Position numbers and translations under genes: made by a program. Of a stretch of 64,000 nucleotides of DNA, positions 27,984-36,544 are shown piece after piece. The DNA is taken from the NCBI RefSeq assembly GCF_003605125.1, contig NZ_QPQT01000019.1, positions 25,465 through 89,464 of the forward strand, in the 5' to 3' direction. Numbering within the stretch: position 1 is the stretch's first letter; the number at the start of each line of letters is the position of its first letter. Under the pieces are notes generated by a model, which worked only from the letters and a program-made list of their open reading frames with translations, had not been told where the DNA came from and did no database searches. This stretch comes from Shewanella algidipiscicola (GTDB lineage Bacteria > Pseudomonadota > Gammaproteobacteria > Enterobacterales > Shewanellaceae).

Positions 27984-28156
27984 GCCCTAGGGTAAACAGT
28001 GTAGCGATTGACTATGATTGCCATAACGAGAATATTGCTCACACCGTGTCCATCAAATGCCATGACATCTATCTTTAACCGAATGACTTTGTTACATTTG
28101 GAGTTACATGTAATGCTAAAGTTTAATTCATGTTTTTATTCGTTCTAGGAGAAAGT

Positions 28157-29182
28157 GTGGCAAGAGCACTTGTAATATTTATCGTATTGACCCTCTTACC
28201 CATATTTTCAGCGAGCGGAAAAGACTTAAGGTTTGCTGTTGTTCCCAAGTTTTACAGCACTTTTTTTGATCAAAGTGGCAATGGCTGTAAAGAGGCTGCA
28301 GCTCAAATAGCGGGGGTGGAATGCATATATCGAGGACCAAAAGTCGCCAATGTAAGAATGCAAGATCGCATCATAGAACAGCTGATCGATGAGGGGGTAG
28401 ACGGTATTGCGGTAGCGGTGACGCAATCAAAATTTCTCGCAGAAAATAGCCTAAAAAAAGCGAAAAAAGCGGGCATCCCTATTATCACCTATGACTCTGA
28501 TTTTGATATCTCCCCCCAAAACAACTATCACAGCTTGCGTTTAGCTTACATAGGAACCGACAATTTTGAATTAGGTAAGGCGCTAGGTGAAGAGTTAAAA
28601 AAACTTCGTCCCAATGGTGGAACTCTGGTAATTCAAACGGGACGACCAGACTCGCCCAATTTAAATCAGAGAATTATGGGCATACGTTCGGCACTATCGG
28701 GCAAAAGCTATGACGCAGCTCCTGGGCTATTACTTAAAAACGATCGTGGATGGACTGAGGTGCGCGAGCCATTTTCGAATTTTGACCAGCTAACACAGGC
28801 CGTTAAACAGATGGAGTCGGTTATGAAAGGTAAGCCAATAAAAGCCGATTCCTTTATTGCAGTTGGAGGCTGGCCGCAAAATAATGTCGACCTTTATCGC
28901 AGCATGATCACCCCCTTCAAAGATAAAATTGATAACAAAGAGGTGATCATTATTATGACCGACGCAGCCCCCCGCCAGTTAACCATGTTACAAGAGCAGC
29001 TGGCTCATATAAATATTGGTCAAAGCCCCTATGAAATGGGACGAAAAGCGATATTGACTCTCCATAAAATTGTCACAAAACAACAATATGACAAAATGAT
29101 TTACACCCCAATGAGGTTTTGCACCCAGCAAAACTATGATACGTGCGCTAAGCTCCAGCCGATGGAAGCTATGGCCAATTAG
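28157..29182 (+). CDS. orphan periplasmic substrate-binding protein (sugar-binding fold)
   Basis: A 341-residue exported protein starting at GTG (AGGAG five bases upstream), with the signal peptide 'MARALVIFIVLTLLPIFSAS'. The mature part has the type I periplasmic binding protein fold: 'EQLIDEGVDGIAVAVTQSKF', 'AGIPIITYDSDFD' and 'AYIGTDNFELGKALGEELKK' are typical of ribose- and autoinducer-2-type binding proteins. No ABC permease or ATPase genes lie nearby. It may serve a distant transporter or present ligands to a membrane sensor such as a histidine kinase. The ligand is unknown. Confidence 0.82.
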   Translation: MARALVIFIVLTLLPIFSASGKDLRFAVVPKFYSTFFDQSGNGCKEAAAQIAGVECIYRGPKVANVRMQDRIIEQLIDEGVDGIAVAVTQSKFLAENSLKKAKKAGIPIITYDSDFDISPQNNYHSLRLAYIGTDNFELGKALGEELKKLRPNGGTLVIQTGRPDSPNLNQRIMGIRSALSGKSYDAAPGLLLKNDRGWTEVREPFSNFDQLTQAVKQMESVMKGKPIKADSFIAVGGWPQNNVDLYRSMITPFKDKIDNKEVIIIMTDAAPRQLTMLQEQLAHINIGQSPYEMGRKAILTLHKIVTKQQYDKMIYTPMRFCTQQNYDTCAKLQPMEAMAN

Positions 29183-29482
29183 CAGCGTAGCAGGCCACCT
29201 ACCAATAAGTTTAAATCGACCCCAACAGGTCGCTTTTTTCATTCTGACCACAGCAAATGGTTAGCTCAAAGCCTTTCTGTTTAGATAACTGGTTTAGGTA
29301 GCAGGATAACGCTTACCGAGCTCAAATAATGCGTCGCAGTCGCAAGACCCAAAGCCACTCGCTATTGACTCGGTTATGCTATTAAGGCGCTAAATGGTGG
29401 TTGATTTATCGCTGTTCGCCATAGAGAATAGCGCCTAGATAAATTAATGCATTCAGCACTATAAAATAGGAGCTCCAACTCG
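29183..29482. other. intergenic region before the dCMP deaminase gene
   Basis: It holds the terminator at 29217-29240 and the upstream region of the deaminase gene, whose ribosome binding site (AGGAG) is at 29468-29472. I see no further gene in it. Confidence 0.5.
29217..29240 (+). terminator. terminator after the orphan binding protein gene
   Basis: CGACC and GGTCG pair around CCAACA and are followed by CTTTTTTC. It lies about 35 bases past the stop codon. Confidence 0.65.
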
Positions 29483-29938
29483 ATGATGACAAAATGGGCG
29501 ATACGTTTTTTACAGATGGCCGAGCTCGTAGCATCTTGGAGTAAAGATCCCTCCACCCAAGTGGGCGCAGTGATCACCGAAAACAATCGCATCGTCTCTT
29601 TAGGTTTTAACGGCTACCCCCACGGCATATCTGATAGCGCCGAAACCGATAACCGCGAGATGAAACTGCTTAAAACCTTGCACGCCGAAGAGAACGCCAT
29701 TCTCCACGCCAAGCGCGATTTAAGTAGCTGCGAGATCTGGGTGACCCACTTCCCCTGCCCTAACTGCGCCGCCAAAATCATCCAAACCGGACTGCGCGCC
29801 GTGCATAGCCCACAGCCCAGCGATGACTTTCTGTCGCGCTGGGGCGACAAAATTAAAGTCAGCCAAGAGATGTTTGAGCAAGCCGGCGTTCAAGTCGATT
29901 GGATGCAGGTAGATTCAGCAAACCAGACAGCGATGTGA
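29483..29938 (+). CDS. dCMP/deoxycytidylate deaminase family protein
   Basis: A 151-residue zinc-dependent deaminase. 'KDPSTQVGAVITENNRIVSL' and 'GFNGYPHG' form the N-terminal half. The zinc site is complete: His-Ala-Glu in 'TLHAEENAILHAK' (about 67-79) and Pro-Cys-x-x-Cys in 'HFPCPNCAAKIIQ' (about 90-102). Enzymes of this family convert dCMP to dUMP for thymidylate supply. Close relatives occur in phages and in defence systems that deplete dCTP, so a chromosomal metabolic role is likely but not certain. A second in-frame ATG follows the first. Confidence 0.88.
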   Translation: MMTKWAIRFLQMAELVASWSKDPSTQVGAVITENNRIVSLGFNGYPHGISDSAETDNREMKLLKTLHAEENAILHAKRDLSSCEIWVTHFPCPNCAAKIIQTGLRAVHSPQPSDDFLSRWGDKIKVSQEMFEQAGVQVDWMQVDSANQTAM

Positions 29939-30049
29939 GATAAAAGTAAAAGTAAGACAAATACGATGTGAGGCAGCGTAAATCGATATCGCGTTTGCAC
30001 TGGCTCACTTTAGTTGCCAAGCCTGGGACTTAAAGCACAAGGAAGTTTT

Positions 30050-30610
30050 ATGACGCTAAGTAACCTATACCCATTAATCATTGCACTGGTCGCGATCTTC
30101 CTTCTCCGGTTGCTGAGTCTACTACTCAAGCCTTCAAAGGATGCCAGCTACCACTACCGCAAACAAAAAGTCTTATTCACTCCAGCAGAACGCTCCTTCC
30201 TTGGCATACTCGACCAAGCTGTAGGTGAGCAATATCGAATACTTGGCAAGGTTCGCATCGCCGATGTGCTTACGCCAGAAAAGGGCATGACCCGCAAACA
30301 TTGGCAAATTGCTTTTAATAAAATCAGCAGCAAACACTTCGACTACGTGCTGTGCGACAAACAAACCCTAGCCGTGGTCGCAGCCATAGAACTCGATGAC
30401 AAAAGCCACAGGCAAACCAAAACACAACAACGTGACCAACTGGTCGAAGACGCCTGCCAAACCGCTGACCTTCCTCTCCTTCGATTCGACGCTAAACGCA
30501 GTTATCACATTGAAACGGTTCGCACAGTCATTCGATCCCGAATTCAGACAATAAGTCCACAACCCGAAGTAGAAGCGATCCCATTTATAACCGCTAGCCG
30601 AGAAAGTTAG
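30050..30610 (+). CDS. DUF2726 family membrane-anchored protein
   Basis: A 186-residue protein with an N-terminal membrane helix ('PLIIALVAIFLLRLLSLLL', about 8-26) and a cytoplasmic DUF2726 domain from about residue 40 ('LFTPAERSFLGILDQAVGEQ', 'FDYVLCDKQTLAVVAAIELD', 'DLPLLRFDAKRSYHIETVR'). DUF2726 has a restriction-endonuclease-like fold; the pattern 'FDYVLCDK...AAIELDDKSH' resembles its D...E-x-D core. The function is not known. This ATG is preferred because AAGGAAG lies just upstream. Confidence 0.8.
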   Translation: MTLSNLYPLIIALVAIFLLRLLSLLLKPSKDASYHYRKQKVLFTPAERSFLGILDQAVGEQYRILGKVRIADVLTPEKGMTRKHWQIAFNKISSKHFDYVLCDKQTLAVVAAIELDDKSHRQTKTQQRDQLVEDACQTADLPLLRFDAKRSYHIETVRTVIRSRIQTISPQPEVEAIPFITASRES

Positions 30611-31061
30611 TATTCATCAATTGATGCCAACACTTCGGAGTTGAATTAGGGGGGATTACCGGAGATAGCCTTTAAAAGGCTGACATTTTAGATAACAGGC
30701 AAACTCACAAGAAAGAGCAAAGAGAGATAAGCGATACAAGCCATTCTTTTTAATGAGTAATCCTTAGCAAAAAATTTGACACAAGTAATGGAATCCACAA
30801 TAAAATTAGGTTATTGTCGATAAAACAAACGGAATGCGAGTTGTGTATAGCAACAAGAATCAAGGAAGAAGCATTAGCTCAAGAGTCACACCGCCCAGCG
30901 CTTATCAATACAAGCCGCCAGCAAACAACGACTCAATGCCCTCCCCTTTAGATCTCGTTAAAACATTTCAAACAACTGGTAGTTGGCAGAGTTTTTCTAG
31001 GATTAAAAAGTTTGCCTAACCACATTGATGCACTTGCTTATCTAGGAACAGAGGCTCTACA
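30611..31061. other. intergenic region before the accessory cluster
   Basis: About 450 bases of lower-GC sequence. A 61-codon frame (30834-31019) has an atypical composition and no clear ribosome binding site, so I do not call it. The GAGG at about 31050 serves the next gene. Confidence 0.45.
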
Positions 31062-31763
31062 TTGTCTATAACTTTTGCAAAACTGAATTCACTCAAAATA
31101 ATCACGCTAACACCTATTTTGGTACTTGCCACATTATTATCAGTCTCAGCTTTCGCTAAAGACCTCAACGAAAGTAATAGCGTAACTGAGCCATCACCTA
31201 AAGAATCACTTATAACATCTACATATAAAAGCGATATTGAGAGTATTCGTATTACTTTAAATGCACAACAAAAGTCAATTCAAAAACTGTCAAATAATTT
31301 ACCAAGCAATGAGATCGCTAAATTAGTAGACAAAATTCAGTCAATTGAATACTCGCTAAATACCATTGCTAATAAAGATGACTACTTCACTTATGCCGAT
31401 TGGGCAGCTATAGCGATAACGTGCGTGGCAGTTCTACTAACCATCGTAGGTTTGGCGCTGGCAGGCTTCGCCTTTTGGGGATATAAAGAAATAAAAGACC
31501 TAACAAAGTGCAGTGCTGCAACAGAAGCAAAGTTAGTAGCAGAAAAAACAACTACAGAGATGATTCACAGTATTGTAAAGAATGAATTGGAAAAACTTAT
31601 TAATGACGGGAAGTTACGAGAACCTTTGCAAGATGCAATTGACATTATTTTAAGGAAAGACTCAAATGATCCTGAACAAAAAAGGGCCAAAGAACTACTT
31701 GATGAGTTAGACATTGATGAACAGAGTATTGAGCAGTTAGACATTGATAGAAAGCTTCTTTGA
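31062..31763 (+). CDS. membrane protein with coiled coil, first gene of the ImmA/beta cluster
   Basis: A 233-residue protein of unknown family. A TTG start is used, eight bases after GAGG; no ATG is available nearby in frame. It has an N-terminal signal or anchor segment ('IITLTPILVLATLLSVSAFA'), then a helical, Ser/Lys-rich section with coiled-coil tendency (about 50-105, 'RITLNAQQKSIQKLSNNLPS'). A second strong membrane segment follows (about 115-145, 'ITCVAVLLTIVGLALAGFAF'), then an acidic C-terminal tail. It is 19 bases upstream of the ImmA/IrrE gene. It might sense membrane damage or anchor the cluster, but that is inference. Confidence 0.7.
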   Translation: MSITFAKLNSLKIITLTPILVLATLLSVSAFAKDLNESNSVTEPSPKESLITSTYKSDIESIRITLNAQQKSIQKLSNNLPSNEIAKLVDKIQSIEYSLNTIANKDDYFTYADWAAIAITCVAVLLTIVGLALAGFAFWGYKEIKDLTKCSAATEAKLVAEKTTTEMIHSIVKNELEKLINDGKLREPLQDAIDIILRKDSNDPEQKRAKELLDELDIDEQSIEQLDIDRKLL

Positions 31764-31782
31764 AATTTTAAAGGTAAAGTGC

Positions 31783-32280
31783 ATGACAAACTCAACTGAA
31801 TGGAAAACACTCACTGAACAACAACAAAAAGTGATTTCCTCTTATCATACAAGTTCTCCTATCGCTGTAGGAAAATTAGCAAAACACTTTGGTATCGTTG
31901 TTAAGAAAGCGACTTTGCATGGAAATTTGGCTGGTGAAATTAAAGAAGAAAATGGTATTGTCACGATTCGAGTTAATAGCCATGACGTCAAGGCCCGTCA
32001 GCGCTACACTATCGCTCATGAAATCGCCCATTTCCTACTTCATCGACACTTATTGAAAGATGGTATTCAAGACACTCCGCTATACCGCTCCCACTTATCT
32101 AATGAAATAGAACGAGAAGCTGATTCACTAGCTGCTGACATATTGATGCCTATAGAAATAGTTCGTGACCTGATAGGAAAGTACTCCACAGAAATGAAAG
32201 GTGAACAACTATATGAAACAATTGCAGCTAACCTCGAAGTGTCAAAGACTGCATTAAAAATAAGACTAGGTCTAGAGTGA
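31783..32280 (+). CDS. ImmA/IrrE-family metallo-endopeptidase
   Basis: A 165-residue protein with the zinc protease motif HEIAHFLLH (about 84-92) and a third-ligand region 'EIEREADSLAADILMPIEIV' (about 110-129), standard for ImmA/IrrE (COG2856). These proteases cleave repressors or antitoxins and are common in mobile elements, toxin-antitoxin systems and stress regulators. Here there is no helix-turn-helix domain and no adjacent repressor gene, so the substrate is probably elsewhere or is a cluster protein. AAAGG lies before this ATG. It is seven bases upstream of the beta-family gene. Confidence 0.88.
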   Translation: MTNSTEWKTLTEQQQKVISSYHTSSPIAVGKLAKHFGIVVKKATLHGNLAGEIKEENGIVTIRVNSHDVKARQRYTIAHEIAHFLLHRHLLKDGIQDTPLYRSHLSNEIEREADSLAADILMPIEIVRDLIGKYSTEMKGEQLYETIAANLEVSKTALKIRLGLE

Positions 32281-32287
32281 GGGGCAA

Positions 32288-33409
32288 ATGATAGATAAAC
32301 ACTACAAGTATTCACCAATACTGGCTCTGAGCACTGCAGAAATGAGCGCTCTTGAACAGCTCCCAAACAAGGATAAGGATCTGTTATTACCGATATTTCC
32401 CTTAAAAGGGTGGCTTGGCTCTAAAACCCTTAAAAACACAATATCTAGAATAGAAAAATCAATCGGTAACCGCCTATGGATTGCTGATATCGATTACGAT
32501 TTTGTTTTCAACAATAAAAAATACCTTGCGAATCCAGACTCTCAAAGGGAAGTATTTAAAGAAGTACATAAATTGCTTGAACCGAAAAACGGATATGAGA
32601 ATTGGGTTAAATATATTGAAAACCTTAACAACGCAATTCCTACACTGCAAACTCATGAATTACAAGAAATAGGCAAACAAATTGCATCCTTATATTCATT
32701 AGGTAGAGGGATCGTTGTACGGATAAAAATCAAAAAAGATAGTACTGAGAAAATAAATACCATAATTAAATCTTTGATGATTAGTCAGTACAATAAAATC
32801 TTCATAATCTTAGATTTTGAAGATATCAAACGAAGTGATGTCCTCCAAAGTCAACAATATGGGTTATTAGTATCCAAACTAAGTTCGCTTTTACCTAGCG
32901 CAATATTTTCAACGTCGGCTTCCTCATTTCCTTCTAGCTTTAGTGGTTCATACAGAGGTGAACTTCCAATTTATGAACGACAATTACATACCGCGGTATG
33001 CGAACAATGTGGCGATATTAGAGTAATTTACTCGGATCGTGGCAGCGCTAGAGCGAATAAAACGAATGGAGGAGGTGGACTTCCCCCACCAAGAATCGAC
33101 TACCCTCTAAAGAATGATTGGCGCTATGTTAGAAAAGAATTTGAAGATTCAGATAACGTTAGTGAAGGAGAAAAGCACGCTCTATACAAGCAAGCAGCTA
33201 ATGAAATTGTTAATAGTGATTATTGGGATTCATCTCTACGTGTATGGGGGGTCCAAATGATCGAAAAGACTGTAGAACTCAAAGACAAATACTGTATTAC
33301 TTCACCAAACAGATCGACTGCAGTTAGAATCAATATTCACTTATATCAACAAATACATTACACAAGTGATTTAAGTTTGCTCAATACAGAAGAAGATTGG
33401 GAAGACTAA
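32288..33409 (+). CDS. beta-family protein (PF14350-like)
   Basis: A 373-residue soluble protein. 'YSPILALSTAEMSALEQLPN' followed by 'LLLPIFPLKGW' and an alternating helix/strand body resembles the 'beta family protein' group first named from phage sequences and now common in bacterial accessory regions. A Cys-x-x-Cys ('VCEQCGDIRVIYSDRG', about 236-251) sits in a region with a Gly-rich stretch and 'PPPRIDYPLK'. No catalytic motif is recognised with confidence. It is tightly linked to the ImmA/IrrE gene. Members often accompany such proteases, so a conflict-related role is likely but unproven. Confidence 0.75.
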   Translation: MIDKHYKYSPILALSTAEMSALEQLPNKDKDLLLPIFPLKGWLGSKTLKNTISRIEKSIGNRLWIADIDYDFVFNNKKYLANPDSQREVFKEVHKLLEPKNGYENWVKYIENLNNAIPTLQTHELQEIGKQIASLYSLGRGIVVRIKIKKDSTEKINTIIKSLMISQYNKIFIILDFEDIKRSDVLQSQQYGLLVSKLSSLLPSAIFSTSASSFPSSFSGSYRGELPIYERQLHTAVCEQCGDIRVIYSDRGSARANKTNGGGGLPPPRIDYPLKNDWRYVRKEFEDSDNVSEGEKHALYKQAANEIVNSDYWDSSLRVWGVQMIEKTVELKDKYCITSPNRSTAVRINIHLYQQIHYTSDLSLLNTEEDWED

Positions 33410-33430
33410 TAAACTAACCATAAGAGTACC

Positions 33431-34126
33431 TTAGCTTAGAGAGAGTTCAAGTAAGTTTTTATTTAGGTCATCTAAAATATCTGATAGCTCTCTATTCGCT
33501 GATTCTTTTCGACTTTGAGACAATATGATCAAATCTTTGTTCTCAACTCTTCGGTTCTCCACATTGTTGAAAAACAGTCTAACTCCGTCTGAGTAACGAC
33601 GAAAAAGAGCATCGAAAGCAGCGATTCTTAGCTTGTTCGTTGGCAAACCTGCAACAACACGTGACAACTCCTGCCTATTTTTCGTCTCACAATGCAAACC
33701 AAATAAGTTAGAAAGTTTTACTAAATCAGCAACTCTCATCAAATCTATGAAAGTCGATTTGTCGGTGATTCTTACCTTTTTACCTCGACGAACAACTTTC
33801 AACTCAGCACCATTAAACTCCCACAGTGCGACGGACGTTGGTAAAAGCTTAATAGCATTAAATACATGCTTGGTCGCCACGACTACAATTACTTTATCGA
33901 ATACCTTTAAATATTCTTTAACTTGACCATCCAAACGAGTTAGCGAATCAAATTCACTTTTTATTTCAATGCCATACATCTCATTGTTTTTTATAAATGC
34001 TAAGTCCACTCGGCGAGAAAAGCCGCCGAAAGTAAACTCATTAATAACAAGATCAGCAAAGCCAACTATTTTTTTTTCAACCAAATAGTTTAACACTAGT
34101 GATTTGATATCAATCTCTAATCCCAT
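33431..34126 (-). CDS. sce7726-family protein with nuclease-like fold
   Basis: A 231-residue protein. 'GFSRRVDLAFIKNNEMYGIE' followed by 'IKSEFDSLTRLDGQVKEY' (about 34-70) gives the D...E-x-K arrangement of the PD-(D/E)XK nuclease fold (Asp in RRVDLAF, Glu/Lys in IEIKSE). The family name sce7726 is used for proteins of this look. The C-terminal half is helical with no known motif. It is convergent with the beta-family gene, with about 20 bases between the stops, and appears to be an independent accessory gene. No helicase or methylase partner is adjacent. Confidence 0.78.
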   Translation of the reverse strand: MGLEIDIKSLVLNYLVEKKIVGFADLVINEFTFGGFSRRVDLAFIKNNEMYGIEIKSEFDSLTRLDGQVKEYLKVFDKVIVVVATKHVFNAIKLLPTSVALWEFNGAELKVVRRGKKVRITDKSTFIDLMRVADLVKLSNLFGLHCETKNRQELSRVVAGLPTNKLRIAAFDALFRRYSDGVRLFFNNVENRRVENKDLIILSQSRKESANRELSDILDDLNKNLLELSLS

Positions 34127-34331
34127 AGGGCAAACAAACTTCTTTTCAAGTAACTTACTCTAGCCGCACTATATCACAAGCCAAAATCAAATGACGTCCC
34201 TCCCCACGATAATTGCGTCACTGACGATGATAAGACAATGAAGTTTGGGGTTTTAGCCGCGGAGTTGACTCCAGTCAAACTCCTTATTTCGAGCAATGCG
34301 AAAATTTCGAACTGAGGCAGTATTATCAAGT

Positions 34332-34796
34332 CTAAGCAGCAATTAAAGCAATGAGGCCATACTGATGTGCAACCGCATTAGCCACTGCAACTAGTCTCGC
34401 CTTTATTCCCTGCTCGATACCAACGCCGCCCCGCGCCAAATCATCGACGGCAATAAAAGCCGTGGTCGTTAGCTTGCTGCTGTCATACTGGTAGGCATAA
34501 CCCAATTCGACTCTCCAACGCTTTTCAAGATCGACTGCTGGGCTTGCTTCACCCTTTTCACTCTCTGCCTGTATGCCCGCTTGTGTATCCGCCTGTGCGC
34601 TTGTCAGATGCTCGGCTTTCTCTGCTAGCGATCGAACCAAGGTAAAGTTAAAAGACAAGATGAACGCTTCATTACTGTACCAATCCGCTTTTAGCGCCTG
34701 AAAATTTAACCACATCTCCAGCTGGGTCAACAAGGGATTAAGCGAACTGGAAAATTGGCCGTCGGCCGCTACCGTAATGGGAAATCCTTGCTGCAT
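34332..34796 (-). CDS. hypothetical protein
   Basis: A 154-residue soluble protein starting 'MQQGFPITVAADGQFSSSLN', with alternating hydrophobic stretches, a Gln/Ala/Glu-rich middle ('SAQADTQAGIQAESEKGEAS', about 68-87) and a helical end. It has no signal peptide or membrane segment, and I do not recognise a family. A purine-rich AAAAGGG lies about nine bases before the ATG. It is flanked by intergenic sequence on both sides. Confidence 0.5.
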   Translation of the reverse strand: MQQGFPITVAADGQFSSSLNPLLTQLEMWLNFQALKADWYSNEAFILSFNFTLVRSLAEKAEHLTSAQADTQAGIQAESEKGEASPAVDLEKRWRVELGYAYQYDSSKLTTTAFIAVDDLARGGVGIEQGIKARLVAVANAVAHQYGLIALIAA

Positions 34797-35152
34797 ATTT
34801 ATATTTGCCCTTTTACCTTTTTTGCCTTTGTTGTTAGCGCTAATTTTACTTTTCCAGAGGCGGTTAGCCTTGGGTCACGCTGGCGATAAGCGTCGATTTT
34901 GCTGGCTAACCATCCTAGATGCAACCCCGACCAAGCATAAGCTGGCAGATTCATTACCGCGCTGCGCTGCTATCAAAAACAGACCCAAAAAGGCAGGGCA
35001 GCCATATTTTTGGCTTTTTATGTTCACTAAGCAGCATTAAATTAGTCCATAAAAAACAACCCAGCCTAAGCTGGGTTGTTGTTCGTTGCGACTAACCTGA
35101 CTGCTGGGCGCTACGTCATAAGGTTAAATAGGGTTTACTGCACCTAAGAAGC
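34797..35152. other. intergenic region upstream of the nucleoside permease end
   Basis: The region holds an 87-codon plus-strand frame (34777-35040) that overlaps the start of the divergent hypothetical gene and resembles no protein, so I reject it. It then contains the terminator at 35054-35084. Confidence 0.45.
35054..35084. terminator. bidirectional terminator after the nucleoside permease
   Basis: AACAACCCAGC-CTAA-GCTGGGTTGTT is a perfect 11-base stem with an A-run before it on the plus strand. It lies about 70 bases beyond the end of the minus-strand permease gene. Confidence 0.8.
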
Positions 35153-36421
35153 TTATACCAGAGACATAAATAACCCGGCGATGGTGGCAGCCATTAGATT
35201 TGACAGAATACCCGCGACCAGCGCCTTTAAGCCGAGACTGACAATTTCAGAGCGACGCTCAGGCACCAGACTACCAATCCCTGCTATGGCGATGGCGATA
35301 GTGCCAAAATTGGCAAAACCGCACAGCGCAAATGACAAGATCACTTGTGTGCGCTCAGACATTGGTTGTCCGGTAGCTGCAACTAATGTGTCACCGGTCA
35401 GGTAGGGAGCCAAATTGATATAAGCAAAAAATTCGTTGATCACAATTTTTTGGCCAATAAAAGAACCCGCTAATATGGCTTCGTTCCAAGGTATCCCCAT
35501 TAACCACGCAACAGGAGCAAACAAATAGCCTAAGATCATTTGCAGGCTTAAAGATTCAATGCCAAACCAGCCACCTATGCCACCAATCATACCGTTCATC
35601 AAGGCGACCAAACTGACGAATGAGAACAGCATAGCCCCTACCGCCAAGGCTAATGACAAGCCACTCATGGTGCCCGAGGTCGCGGCATCTATGACATTAC
35701 GAGGCTTATCTTCTTCAGTAACCTCAAGCTCGTTATCGGTAACGTTTTCTGTTTGTGGGATCAGCAACTTGGCAAATAGTAGGCCACCAGGAGCTGCCAT
35801 AAAAGAGGCCGCCAATAGGTATTCCATCTTAATACCTAGCTGGGCATAGCCAGCCAGCATGGTACCGGCAATCGAGGCGAGTCCGCCGCACATAACGGCA
35901 AACAGTTCAGAACGGGTCATTTGAGGAATATAAGGCTTAATTAAGAGTGGCGCCTCGGTTACCCCCAAAAAGATGTTAGCTCCGGCCGACATTGATTCAG
36001 CTTTGCTGGTGTTTAGCAGCTTTTGTAGCGCGCCTCCGACCCATTTAACGACTAACTGCATTACCCCTAAATAATAGAGAACAGCTGAAATCGCTGAGAA
36101 AAACACCATGATTGGCAGTACCCTAAAGGCAATGACAAAACCACCTGAACCAAACAGTTCATACATTTTATCACTGACTAGGCCGCCGAAAATAAATGAC
36201 ATGCCCTCATTACTATAACCAATAACATTCGAGACAGCCTCCGCCATATTTAAAATTACAGACTGACCAACAGATGAGTACATAACAAATGCACCCAAGG
36301 TTAATTGCAGCAAAAACGCTACACCGACTGTTCGATAATTAATTTTTTTACGGTTTTCAGAGGCAATATATGCCACAAGCAATAGTGAAACAATGCCTAA
36401 AATACTAACTAAGATTTGCAT
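35153..36421 (-). CDS. concentrative nucleoside transporter (NupC/CNT family)
   Basis: A 422-residue membrane protein with the CNT layout. It has three N-terminal helices, the conserved 'FRVLPIMVFFSAISAVLYYL' (about 98-117), 'SMSAGANIFLGVTEAPLLIK' (about 145-164, the first substrate-binding hairpin with Glu), and 'AILAGSFIGQKIVINEFFAY' (about 320-339, the second). Family members take up nucleosides with sodium or protons. A nucleosidase/phosphorylase-like gene lies upstream on the same strand, so imported nucleosides may be cleaved at once. The start giving 'MQILVSILGIVSLLLVAYIA' is chosen over an upstream in-frame codon. Confidence 0.92.
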   Translation of the reverse strand: MQILVSILGIVSLLLVAYIASENRKKINYRTVGVAFLLQLTLGAFVMYSSVGQSVILNMAEAVSNVIGYSNEGMSFIFGGLVSDKMYELFGSGGFVIAFRVLPIMVFFSAISAVLYYLGVMQLVVKWVGGALQKLLNTSKAESMSAGANIFLGVTEAPLLIKPYIPQMTRSELFAVMCGGLASIAGTMLAGYAQLGIKMEYLLAASFMAAPGGLLFAKLLIPQTENVTDNELEVTEEDKPRNVIDAATSGTMSGLSLALAVGAMLFSFVSLVALMNGMIGGIGGWFGIESLSLQMILGYLFAPVAWLMGIPWNEAILAGSFIGQKIVINEFFAYINLAPYLTGDTLVAATGQPMSERTQVILSFALCGFANFGTIAIAIAGIGSLVPERRSEIVSLGLKALVAGILSNLMAATIAGLFMSLV

Positions 36422-36544
36422 TAATTTAATCCGGAAATTATAAACAAACAAAACTGGACTTTATTATCAAATAAAGTCCACAAATAAATAGTTATAAACA
36501 TGCTCAGTGCTAACTCAGTTTGAAATAGCACATTAATTAGCCTG

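Noticed and set aside
30834..31019. 61-codon plus-strand frame before the accessory cluster
   Set aside because: No proper ribosome binding site and atypical composition; could still be a small gene but is unsupported.
31062..34126. prophage remnant
   Set aside because: ImmA/IrrE and beta-type proteins occur in phages, but no integrase, capsid, tail or repressor gene is present here.
34777..35040. 87-codon plus-strand frame
   Set aside because: Overlaps the divergent hypothetical gene start and has no recognisable protein features past a short hydrophobic stretch.
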